Shown one piece after another: positions 1 through 5,503 of a stretch of DNA of 25,343 nucleotides (position 1 is its first letter; each line of letters opens with the position of its first letter). The notes beneath the pieces are model-generated. The model was given only the letters and a program-made list of their open reading frames with translations. It was not told where the DNA came from and ran no database searches. Both the position numbers and the translations under genes were made by a program. The DNA lies in IMG/VR virus record IMGVR_UViG_3300007960_000165, positions 1 through 25,343 of that record. One strand, written 5' to 3'. This DNA is from a virus.

Positions 1-93
1 GACATCCTCGAGATCGTCGGCAAGGAGGAAATCGCCACCACCCTGCGTGACCTCGTCCTCGAGGAGCGCGACCAACCCAACAAGTACAGCTAA
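1..93 (+). CDS. C-terminal fragment of an unknown phage protein
   Basis: Frame 1 is open from the window edge to TAA at 91-93 and gives the last 30 residues of a protein whose start lies upstream. The fragment is charged (runs of Glu, Asp, Lys and Arg) and ends in PNKYS. The SSB start codon follows directly, with no gap, so the two genes are very probably in one operon and translationally coupled. Nothing in 30 residues identifies a family. In this position an early replication or recombination gene would be expected, but that is inference from the neighbour only. Confidence 0.6.
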   Translation, partial: DILEIVGKEEIATTLRDLVLEERDQPNKYS

Positions 94-495
94 GTGAGCG
101 CGATCAACAACATCACCCTCGTGGGCCGTCTGGTCCGACCCCCTGAGAGAAAGGGGGACTGGGGCGCGACCTTCACGCTTGCCGTCAACGCCCGAGAGAA
201 GGTGAACGGCGAGTGGCAGAAGGTCGGCCACTTCTTCGACTGCGTTGCCTTCGGCAAGCGTGCCGAGGCCCTCTGTCAGTACGCCGGCCAAGGCGACCTC
301 ATCTCCGTCTCCGGGTCCCTCCGCCAGCGCAAGTGGGAACAGAACGGCGAACGCCGTTCAGCCGTCTCCATCGCTGTTGATGACTGGGAGACCGTCGCGC
401 GGAAGGAGCGCGATGGCGCGGCCGGTGGCGGCCAAACCCCGGCTCCGTCCAACCAAGGTCGCGGCGACTACTCGCCGCAGGATGTTCCGTTCTGA
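94..495 (+). CDS. ssb: Single-stranded DNA-binding protein (bacterial OB-fold type)
   Basis: This 133-residue protein binds single-stranded DNA during replication and recombination. The N-terminus (INNITLVGRLVRPPE) is the classic first strand of bacterial-type SSB OB folds. It is followed by the conserved HFFDCVAFGKRAE segment near residues 46-58 and the strand with GDLISVSGSLRQRKWE near 67-82. A Gly/Gln/Pro-rich disordered linker follows from about residue 107, and the protein ends in the acidic-hydrophobic tip DVPF. That tip is the element through which SSBs recruit repair and replication partners. The GTG start abuts the upstream stop and its stop overlaps the next ATG (TGATG). T7 itself uses the unrelated gp2.5, so this phage's replication module differs from the T7 type. 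The family call is secure. Confidence 0.95.
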   Translation: MSAINNITLVGRLVRPPERKGDWGATFTLAVNAREKVNGEWQKVGHFFDCVAFGKRAEALCQYAGQGDLISVSGSLRQRKWEQNGERRSAVSIAVDDWETVARKERDGAAGGGQTPAPSNQGRGDYSPQDVPF

Positions 496-692
496 TGACC
501 CACTCCCCTCAGCTTCTCACCTTGCAGGAGGTCGCTGACCTCTGCCGGGTCCATGTCCAGACGATCCGGGCCGCCGTCAAGGCCGGCGAGATCCAGGTTG
601 TCCAGGCCCCCGGGACTCGCGGCGCGAAGGGCCGCCGGGTCCCCTACTCCGCCATGATCGAATGGCTCAACGCTCAGACCCCCAAGACCTGA
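495..692 (+). CDS. Excisionase-like small HTH protein
   Basis: This 65-residue protein has one winged-helix/HTH unit of the MerR-like excisionase (HTH_17) type. The pattern LLTLQEVADLCRVHVQTIRA spans residues 7-26, then comes a short wing with GRRVPYSAMIEWL near 47-59. The usual family signature is a helix-turn-helix followed by an Arg-rich wing and an 'AL..WL' closing helix, and this is what is seen. The ATG overlaps the SSB stop (TGATG), so translation is coupled. Because a tyrosine integrase and attP are within 2 kb, the best guess is a recombination directionality factor that bends attachment-site DNA and promotes excision. It sits on the strand opposite to the integrase, unlike the co-transcribed xis-int of lambda. 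A transcriptional regulator of the same fold is the alternative. Confidence 0.7.
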   Translation: MTHSPQLLTLQEVADLCRVHVQTIRAAVKAGEIQVVQAPGTRGAKGRRVPYSAMIEWLNAQTPKT

Positions 693-937
693 TGAACGAA
701 GAAACCCGCACCAAGCTGGCGGCCAAGCCGGCCCGAACCCAGCGTCCCTACACCATCCTCGGCGTTCTGCCTGACGGGAGCCTGATGCGCCTCGAGGAGT
801 ACGACACTCGCCAGAAGGCGGTGCAGGCCGTGAAGGCCCACCTCGCGGCCAACCCGGATGCCTCGATCTGCTTCGGGCGGATCCACGGCCCCGTGACCTC
901 GAAGACGGAGACGCGCACCCGGGTGGTCGGCCTGTAG
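692..937 (+). CDS. Small unknown protein after the excisionase-like gene
   Basis: This is an 81-residue protein of unknown function. I chose the ATG at 692 because it overlaps the upstream stop (TGATG), as elsewhere in this operon. An in-frame ATG at 662 would add ten residues and overlap the previous gene by 31 nt. The sequence begins with a Lys/Thr/Ala-rich stretch. It continues with a compact region, YTILGVLPDGSLMRLEEYDTR, and a helix, QKAVQAVKAHLAANPD, before ending with a Thr/Arg-rich tail. The alternation of short strands and one helix suggests a small folded domain. It is the last gene of the rightward early operon and faces the end of the convergent integrase gene 54 nt away. GC at third positions is high, as in its neighbours, which supports real coding. 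Confidence 0.7.
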   Translation: MNEETRTKLAAKPARTQRPYTILGVLPDGSLMRLEEYDTRQKAVQAVKAHLAANPDASICFGRIHGPVTSKTETRTRVVGL

Positions 938-991
938 GGCCGGAGGACAGGGAGAGTCCGCATCGGGGATCTGGGGGGGGCTGCCCCGTCA

Positions 992-2005
992 TCAACTAGC
1001 CCCCTCGACCACCTCCCGCACATCCTCGGCGGTGAGGTGGGTGTAGTGCCGGGTCATCGCCTCGGAGTGGTGGCCGACGAGGAAACTGGCCGCCTGGGCA
1101 TGCCCCGTGCGCGCGAGTCGCGTCACGAAGGCGTGGCGGAGGCTGTGGAGGCTGACCCCGGCCCACTCGGGGTTCTCGCGCTTCCACCTCGCCCACGCGA
1201 TGCGGAGGCCTGGGCCGAACGGGCCGCCATGCTGGTCCTCTCGCCGGCGGAGGATCTCGACCACCCTCGACGGGATCGGCCTCTCGGACACGCCCCCCTT
1301 GTTCTTGGGGGACCGGATCGTCCAGGTGGCCCGGTCGAGGTCGATGTCGGCCCACTCGAGGCGGATCAGCTCGACTGAGCGCAGCCCGGTGGCCCACAGG
1401 ACCTCGAGGGCCGCCCCGAGGCCTGCGAGGCTGCGCCGCTTTCGCCGGGACGGCGCAGAAGAGGCCTGGCCCTCGACCGCCGTCAGGAGCCGCGAGAATG
1501 CGTCTGAGGGCATGGCCTCGCCGCGCCGCTTCTCTTCCTTCGGCGACGGCACGGCGAGGGCCGGGTTCATCCTGATCTCGCCCTCGCGGTGAAGCTCCCC
1601 GAAGATCATCCTGATGTGCCGGAGCCACTTCGCGCGCGTCGGGAGGCTGAGTCCTTCGTCGCGGAGCTTGTCCAGCGCGCGGCGGATCTCGCGGGGGCGG
1701 ACCTCGCCGGCCTGTCGGCGGCCGAGGGCGCGGACCAGGCGGTCGACCGTGAGCCGGTACTCGGCGAAGGTGTGTCGGCTGACCGGGCGGAGTCCGTCCG
1801 GCTCCCTCTCGCGGAGCCATCGGGCTGCGGCTTCGGAGACGGTGAGGCTCTGGGTCCAGCCTTGGTCCTTCTGGCGGATGAACTCGCGGAGGGCGGCCTC
1901 GGCTTCGGCGCGCTTCTTCGTCCTGGTCGAGCGGCGGTGGGACCGGCCAGCCTCCTGCCAGGTGATGTAGAAGACCTGGTTGTCGGGGTGTCGGCGGAGC
2001 TTCAT
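992..2005 (-). CDS. int: Tyrosine recombinase, phage integrase
   Basis: This 337-residue integrase should recombine attP with the host tRNA gene. The N-terminal ~45 residues (MKLRRHPDNQVFYITWQEAG onward, rich in Arg/Lys) resemble an arm-type DNA-binding domain. A SAM-like core-binding domain follows at about 50-145 and the catalytic domain at 165-337. The catalytic set is visible: Arg209 in TGLRSVEL, a Lys in the KNKGGVSERPIP hairpin (234-236), His287 and Arg290 in HSLRHAF, His312 in LVGHH, and the nucleophile Tyr321 in TRHYTHL. I prefer the ATG at 2005; an in-frame TTG at 2035 would add ten residues and run through the direct repeat at 2016-2040. It is transcribed leftward, away from attP and against the early operon. 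The promoter must lie within attP, so Int binding to the repeat could repress its own gene. Confidence 0.96.
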   Translation of the reverse strand: MKLRRHPDNQVFYITWQEAGRSHRRSTRTKKRAEAEAALREFIRQKDQGWTQSLTVSEAAARWLREREPDGLRPVSRHTFAEYRLTVDRLVRALGRRQAGEVRPREIRRALDKLRDEGLSLPTRAKWLRHIRMIFGELHREGEIRMNPALAVPSPKEEKRRGEAMPSDAFSRLLTAVEGQASSAPSRRKRRSLAGLGAALEVLWATGLRSVELIRLEWADIDLDRATWTIRSPKNKGGVSERPIPSRVVEILRRREDQHGGPFGPGLRIAWARWKRENPEWAGVSLHSLRHAFVTRLARTGHAQAASFLVGHHSEAMTRHYTHLTAEDVREVVEGAS

Positions 2006-2015
2006 CCTGCGCAGA

Positions 2016-2040
2016 CTAGCGCAAAACTGACGCAAAATCC
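2016..2040 (+). repeat. Putative integrase arm site, left copy
   Basis: This copy matches 2301-2325 at 20 of 25 positions, in the same orientation. Inside it, GCGCAAAA (2019-2026) is followed 11 nt later by ACGCAAAA (2030-2037), so two subsites lie one helical turn apart on the same DNA face. Such paired short direct repeats flanking a core are typical arm-type sites for the integrase N-terminal domain. It lies just upstream of the preferred int ATG, where binding could block int transcription or translation. Confidence 0.6.
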
Positions 2041-2091
2041 AAAATGCACCGAATGGGGAATCCTAGCCCGATGCTCCTGAGAAAGAAGTAA

Positions 2092-2119
2092 CCCCCGCAG
2101 CCACGGGGACTTGCGGGGG
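2092..2119 (-). terminator. Terminator hairpin beyond the tRNA fragment
   Basis: CCCCCGCA at 2092-2099 pairs perfectly with TGCGGGGG at 2112-2119 across a 12-nt loop. Read on the minus strand, the hairpin lies 7 nt after the CCA end of the tRNA fragment and is followed by a pyrimidine-rich tail (GTTACTTCTTTCTC). This looks like the natural terminator of a host tRNA gene carried along in attP. After integration it would restore both the 3' half and the terminator of the tRNA gene. In the phage it lies between attP and int on int's own strand, so int transcription starting upstream of it would have to read through. Confidence 0.65.
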
Positions 2120-2126
2120 CCGCTTC

Positions 2127-2170
2127 TGGTAGCGGAGGAGGGACTCGAACCCACGACTCGCGGATTATGA
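2127..2170 (-). other. tRNA 3'-half fragment (CAU anticodon), attP core identity segment
   Basis: On the minus strand the segment reads from the anticodon loop (TCATAA, anticodon CAT at 2169-2167) through the 3' anticodon stem (TCCGC), variable loop, T arm with TTCGAGT and acceptor strand CTCCGCTA to an encoded CCA end. No matching acceptor 5' strand (AGCGGAG) or D arm occurs upstream, so this is not a functional tRNA gene. The anticodon indicates tRNA-Met or the lysidine-modified tRNA-Ile. The T stem contains one T-T mismatch (second pair), so the host copy may differ there. Confidence 0.82.
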
Positions 2171-2261
2171 TTCCAGAACAGAGCGAATCGTAAGCGCATT
2201 GCCGAAAAGGGGATATGACCGCAACACCTTCCTCTTTCGACGCTTGCGGCTAAACCAGGGG

Positions 2262-2281
2262 GAGGCATTCTGAGGCATTCT
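2262..2281 (+). repeat. 10-nt tandem repeat in the right arm of attP
   Basis: GAGGCATTCT occurs twice in immediate succession (2262-2271 and 2272-2281), and GAG of a third unit follows. The period is close to one helical turn. Its position between the tRNA core and the right 25-nt repeat makes it a candidate site for the excisionase or a bending protein. The link to a protein is inference. Confidence 0.5.
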
Positions 2282-2300
2282 GAGCGGCCGAATGGGCCAG

Positions 2301-2325
2301 CTAGCGCAAAATCAGCGCAAGATCC
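2301..2325 (+). repeat. Putative integrase arm site, right copy
   Basis: This is the second copy of the 25-nt direct repeat, 285 nt after the first and on the other side of the tRNA core. GCGCAAAA (2304-2311) and GCGCAAGA (2315-2322) repeat the same 11-nt subsite spacing. The first eleven bases, CTAGCGCAAAA, are identical in both copies. See the left copy at 2016-2040 for the interpretation. Confidence 0.6.
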
Positions 2326-2382
2326 CGCAGAACCGTGTGCCTCCGGACGAGCGGTCTGCGCGTCGGGGCCTAGCTTCCGAGC

Positions 2383-2586
2383 GTGAAGAACGACCACTTC
2401 GCTCCCGACAAGGTCCCGGTGGTTCCGGAGGCCCTCGTCGCCTGGCTCGAGCGCACCTTCCCCCCGCGCTGCCTCGAGCGAGACGAGGAGCCGCGCCATG
2501 CCCACCGGTACGCCGGCAAGGTTGAGCTGGTCGCCTTTCTTCGGCGCACCGCCAAGGCCCAGGTCGAGGGAGGCATTACGCGATGA
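2383..2586 (+). CDS. Small unknown protein opening the late gene block
   Basis: This 67-residue hydrophilic protein has the GTG at 2383 as its likely start. No clear Shine-Dalgarno sequence precedes it. The sequence looks like a folded helical domain: VPEALVAWLERTFPPRC near 12-28, then HAHRYAGKVELVAFLRR near 39-55. Third-position GC is high throughout, which supports coding. Its stop overlaps the ATG of the next gene by 4 nt (ATGA), so it belongs to the rightward structural operon. The promoter for this block should lie between attP and this gene, or within attP, but I could not identify it. No function can be assigned. The position before the portal gene suggests a morphogenesis or late-expression role, by context only. 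Confidence 0.65.
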   Translation: MKNDHFAPDKVPVVPEALVAWLERTFPPRCLERDEEPRHAHRYAGKVELVAFLRRTAKAQVEGGITR

Positions 2587-2933
2587 CGGGGTTCACTCCG
2601 GTCTCCCCGACCGCCGCTGTTGCCCAGCAAGACACCTTCGGCGAAGGGTGTATCGGCGAGTACACCATCGAGCTGGCGGCTGGCTCGCTCTCGAGTCCGA
2701 TCCAGATCAACGAGCGAACCACCCATGGGGTCTATGTCCTCGCGGACGGCCCTCTCGTCCTCGGCGTGGCCTCCGGCGACGGGACCGTCATGCGCCAGTT
2801 CCCCACCGGCGCGGGGGTCACCAACCCGACCGCGTCTCATGCCGGCTTCATCCCGGCCGGGTCTGTCCCCCGCTTCCTGGCGATGCAGGACACCAGCGGG
2901 GCCTCGAACACGGTGACCGTGCTGATCCTCTGA
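2583..2933 (+). CDS. Unknown small protein, possibly structural
   Basis: This 116-residue protein has no charged helices. It is rich in Gly, Thr, Val, Ser and Pro with alternating hydrophobic residues (YVLADGPLVLGVASGDGT near 50-67, then a C-terminal NTVTVLIL), which suggests an all-beta fold. There is no signal peptide or membrane segment. It overlaps its upstream neighbour by 4 nt and shares one base with its downstream one, so the three small genes and the portal gene are translationally coupled. A beta-rich small protein in the head operon could be a minor virion or decoration protein. That is inference from composition and position, and no family is recognised. Confidence 0.7.
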   Translation: MTGFTPVSPTAAVAQQDTFGEGCIGEYTIELAAGSLSSPIQINERTTHGVYVLADGPLVLGVASGDGTVMRQFPTGAGVTNPTASHAGFIPAGSVPRFLAMQDTSGASNTVTVLIL

Positions 2934-3103
2934 TGTGCCTCTCCTCCACGCCGAACATCCCGGAGCCGCCGCCGGCCCCGACCATTCCGAAGGATGACCC
3001 CATCGAGGTGGAAACCGACAAGCCGTCCGCCCTCGAGAACAAGGGAGGCCCCTTCGTTCTGCGTATTCCTCGGCCCAGCGGTAGCGCAGGACTCAAGGCA
3101 TGA
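2933..3103 (+). CDS. 56-residue proline-rich protein before the portal gene
   Basis: The ATG at 2933 overlaps the previous stop (TGATG), and the stop overlaps the portal ATG (ATGA). The product starts MCLSS and continues with a proline run (PEPPPAPTIPKDDP, residues 10-23). It ends with a short strand and Gly/Ser tail, FVLRIPRPSGSAGLKA. Short proteins with an 'MC' start, a Pro-rich middle and an 'L-R/K-I ... G-L' tail are common just before portal genes in T7-like phages, and T7 gp7.3 occupies this slot. A gp7.3-like tail-assembly or virion role is therefore possible but not demonstrated. No domain beyond this pattern is seen. High third-position GC and the two overlaps argue that it is real. 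Confidence 0.65.
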   Translation: MCLSSTPNIPEPPPAPTIPKDDPIEVETDKPSALENKGGPFVLRIPRPSGSAGLKA

Positions 3104-4653
3104 CCGACTCCATCGGCACGGCGGCCGCTATCTACCAGCGCGGCGTGACTGACCGCCTCTCCTTCGTGCGGCGCGCGGAGGACTGTGCCAAGCTCACGAT
3201 CCCCTCGCTGTTCCCGGAGACCGGCCACACCGCAACGAGCGAGCTGCCCACTCCTTACCAGGGGATCGGCGCGCGAGGAGTCAACTCCCTGTCGGCCAGC
3301 CTCCTGCTGGCCCTCCTGCCCCCGAACACCCCATTCTTCCGGCTCCAAGCCGACGCGCGGGTCTTCCAGCAGACGGAAGGCCTGGATGACATTCGGGGCG
3401 AGATCGAGGCCTCGCTCTCGATGATCGAGCAGCAGATCCTCGCCGAGATCGAACGAGGCAACTACCGGCCGGCCCTGGAGCAAGCTCTCCGCCAGCTCAT
3501 CGTCACCGGCAACTGCGTCTTCCGGCTCCAGCCCGAGGGCGGGGCGAAGGTCTACCGACTGAGCAACTTCGTCGCGCGCCGGCGACCGGACGGCCGGATG
3601 CAGGACCTGGTCATCCGGGAGTTCATTGACAGGGACGAGCTTCCGCCCGAACTCCGTGAGGAGCGGGTTGACGGCCACGATGCCGAGCATCAGACCGAGG
3701 ACCTCTACACCTGGGTCTGCTGGGAGGATGACCAAGTCCGGGTCCGGAAGGAGGCCTGCGGCCGAGAGATCGAGGAAGAGACCTTTGACCTCGCCGACAA
3801 CCCGTACCTCGTCCTCCGGTGGCATCGGGTCGACGGGGAGGACTACGGGCGGGGAATGATCGAGGAGTACCTCGGCGAGCTGGAGACCCTTGAGGGCCTT
3901 CAGCAGTCCGTGGTCGCGGCCAGCGCGGCCGCCTCGAAGGTCCTTTTCCTGGTCAACCCGGACGGGCGCACGGATGCAGACGAGATTGCCGAGGCCCCGA
4001 ACCTCGGGGTGCGCTACGGCAACGCCATGGATGTCGGGGTGCTTCAGGTCGGCAAGGCCCACGACCTGGCCACGGCCGGCCAGGTCATCAGCCAAATCAC
4101 GGAGCGTTTGTCGAGCGCGTTCATGCTGGCCGAGGGCAGCATCCGTCGCGCCGAGCGCGTGACGGCCACGGAGGTCCGCATGATGCTCGAGCAGCTCGAG
4201 CGTCAGCTCGGCGGGACCTACGCGCTCCTCTCGTCTGAGCTTCAGCTTCCCATGGTGAAGATGATCCACGCGAGGCTCGTCCGGGAACAGCGGGTAGACC
4301 CCCTGCCCGAGGGCTTCGTGGAGCCGATCATCGTCACCGGAGTCCAGGCCCTTGGCCGGAACTCCGACAACGCCAAGCTCGACGCGCTAGTCGGCGCGGC
4401 GATGCAGACCTTCGGCCCGGAGATCACCATGAAGTATCTCCACCTCGATGCGTGGTTTGCCCTCAAGGGGGCCGCCCTTGGCATCGAGACTCGTGGCCTC
4501 GTCAAGAGCAAGCAGGAGCTTGCCGAGGAGGAGCAGGCAGCGCGTCAAGCCGCGATGCAGGCCGCCGCCGGTCAGTCCCTGATCCAGGCCGGCGCGAATG
4601 CTGCGGGGCAACTTGCCACCCAGCCGCCGGCCCAAGAGAACCCCCAACAGTAG
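3100..4653 (+). CDS. Portal / head-to-tail connector protein (T7 gp8-like)
   Basis: This 517-residue protein is close in length to T7 gp8 (536). It would form the dodecameric ring at the unique capsid vertex through which DNA is packaged and ejected, and on which the tail is built. Typical traits of the family are visible. The N-terminal region reads RRAEDCAKLTIPSLFP, followed by the conserved GARGVNSLSASLLLALLPPNTPFFRL near residues 53-78. The central region contains RWHRVDGEDYGRGMIEEYLG near 245-264. The long helical stem carries SSAFMLAEGSIRRAERVTATEVRMMLEQLERQLGGTYALLSSELQLPMV near 338-386, and the C-terminus is Gln/Ala-rich. The start overlaps the upstream stop by 4 nt, and the scaffold gene follows after 3 nt. 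This is the secure anchor for the T7-like assignment. Confidence 0.95.
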   Translation: MTDSIGTAAAIYQRGVTDRLSFVRRAEDCAKLTIPSLFPETGHTATSELPTPYQGIGARGVNSLSASLLLALLPPNTPFFRLQADARVFQQTEGLDDIRGEIEASLSMIEQQILAEIERGNYRPALEQALRQLIVTGNCVFRLQPEGGAKVYRLSNFVARRRPDGRMQDLVIREFIDRDELPPELREERVDGHDAEHQTEDLYTWVCWEDDQVRVRKEACGREIEEETFDLADNPYLVLRWHRVDGEDYGRGMIEEYLGELETLEGLQQSVVAASAAASKVLFLVNPDGRTDADEIAEAPNLGVRYGNAMDVGVLQVGKAHDLATAGQVISQITERLSSAFMLAEGSIRRAERVTATEVRMMLEQLERQLGGTYALLSSELQLPMVKMIHARLVREQRVDPLPEGFVEPIIVTGVQALGRNSDNAKLDALVGAAMQTFGPEITMKYLHLDAWFALKGAALGIETRGLVKSKQELAEEEQAARQAAMQAAAGQSLIQAGANAAGQLATQPPAQENPQQ

Positions 4654-4656
4654 AGC

Positions 4657-5427
4657 ATGTCCCAGACCATCCTGAACTCCGAGAACACCAGCCCCTCTCT
4701 TGAGGATCAAGCAGAACAGATGCGCCAGGCCTCTGAAGGCGGCGAGGGCGGCGCGCCCGAGGGCGACCCCGGTGACGGCGAGCTGATTCTCGGCAAGTTC
4801 AAGACCACGGCCGACCTCGAGAAGGCCTACACGGACCTCGAGCGCGAGTTCCACGCGCGCCAGGCCGAGACCGAAGATGGCGGAGGGGAGGAGCATCCTC
4901 TCTCGTCTGCCGCCCTTGACGGCTACCTCGCGGACTACATCGCCAACGGCGGGAAGTTCTCCGAGTCCGTCGAGGCCAAGCTGAACGAGCTGGGCGCGGT
5001 CGAGGCCGCGACCCGCTTCGTTCAGGCCGAAGCCGCTGCCGCGCAGGCCCGTTCCCTGGGAGTTCTGACCCAGGCCGGCGTGACGGCGCAGGAGTTTGAA
5101 GGCATGACCGCCTGGGCCACCAAAGAGTGGTCCGAAGACCAGCAGAAGGCGTGGAACGACCTGGCTGGTTCTCCCAACCCGCTGGCGCAGACCCTGGCCG
5201 TCAAGCACCTCAAGGACGAGTTCGCTTCCTCCCGAGGGCGGAAGACTCGGGGCCTTGAGGGCCGACCGGCTCCGGGCAACCCTGCGCCGATCAACACGGT
5301 GGACCAGATGCGCCTCGCCATGTCGAAGCGCGATGAGCATGGGCGGCGCATGTACGACACCGACCCGAGCTATCGCGCCCAAGTGGACGCGCGTATCGCC
5401 GCCGGGCTGGGCGGGAAGCGAGGCTGA
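4657..5427 (+). CDS. Capsid assembly scaffolding protein (T7 gp9-like)
   Basis: This 256-residue protein probably acts as the internal scaffold that guides procapsid assembly and is then lost. It is highly acidic and low-complexity at the N-terminus (Glu/Gly/Asp-rich to about residue 42). It then shows LGKFKTTADLEKAYTDLEREF near 45-65, the 'GKFK...LEKAY..LE' signature shared by podovirus scaffold proteins. The rest is helical, with a positively charged C-terminus (about 190-256, RGRKTRG onward) as scaffolds use to contact the capsid protein. Its position between portal and major capsid genes is diagnostic. It is somewhat shorter than T7 gp9 (307). The stop is followed by a 76-nt gap before the capsid gene, which may hold a promoter, but I recognised no consensus. 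Confidence 0.9.
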   Translation: MSQTILNSENTSPSLEDQAEQMRQASEGGEGGAPEGDPGDGELILGKFKTTADLEKAYTDLEREFHARQAETEDGGGEEHPLSSAALDGYLADYIANGGKFSESVEAKLNELGAVEAATRFVQAEAAAAQARSLGVLTQAGVTAQEFEGMTAWATKEWSEDQQKAWNDLAGSPNPLAQTLAVKHLKDEFASSRGRKTRGLEGRPAPGNPAPINTVDQMRLAMSKRDEHGRRMYDTDPSYRAQVDARIAAGLGGKRG

Positions 5428-5503
5428 GGCCCGAAAGGACAACCGACGCAGAGCAAAGGGATCCCTCCAACCTGACCTCAAGTACCTCAGCAACTAGGAA
5501 ACA

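Larger units (their letters stand above)
2016..2325. other. Phage attachment site attP (inferred)
   Basis: This region has no gene and lies between the integrase start and the first late-side ORF. It holds, in order, a 25-nt direct repeat (2016-2040), a terminator-like hairpin (2092-2119), a 44-nt copy of the 3' half of a tRNA gene (2127-2170), a 10-nt tandem repeat (2262-2281) and the second 25-nt direct repeat (2301-2325). A core matching a tRNA 3' end with arm-type repeats on both sides is the standard plan of attP for tyrosine integrases that use tRNA genes. Crossover probably falls near the anticodon loop (about 2160-2172), where tRNA identity ends. Phage genes flank both sides, so this is attP and not attL or attR. 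The remaining stretch up to 2382 shows no further structure that I can identify. Confidence 0.8.

Noticed and set aside
960-991. Terminator between the convergent early operon and int
   Set aside because: Only a short CGGGG/CCCCG pairing around a long G-rich loop is possible and no T tract follows on either strand. Too weak to call.
1037-2080. Plus-strand ORFs across the integrase gene
   Set aside because: They are antisense to a tyrosine recombinase with a full catalytic set and have biased composition.
2127-2230. Complete phage-encoded tRNA gene
   Set aside because: The 3' half is perfect in layout, but no complementary acceptor 5' strand, D arm or 5' anticodon stem is present at the right distance. 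It is an attP identity segment.
2498-2932. Long upstream extension of the 56-residue proline-rich gene
   Set aside because: The frame is open back to 2498, but that part is Arg/Pro-rich shadow of two better-supported genes. The ATG at 2933 with stop overlap is the natural start.
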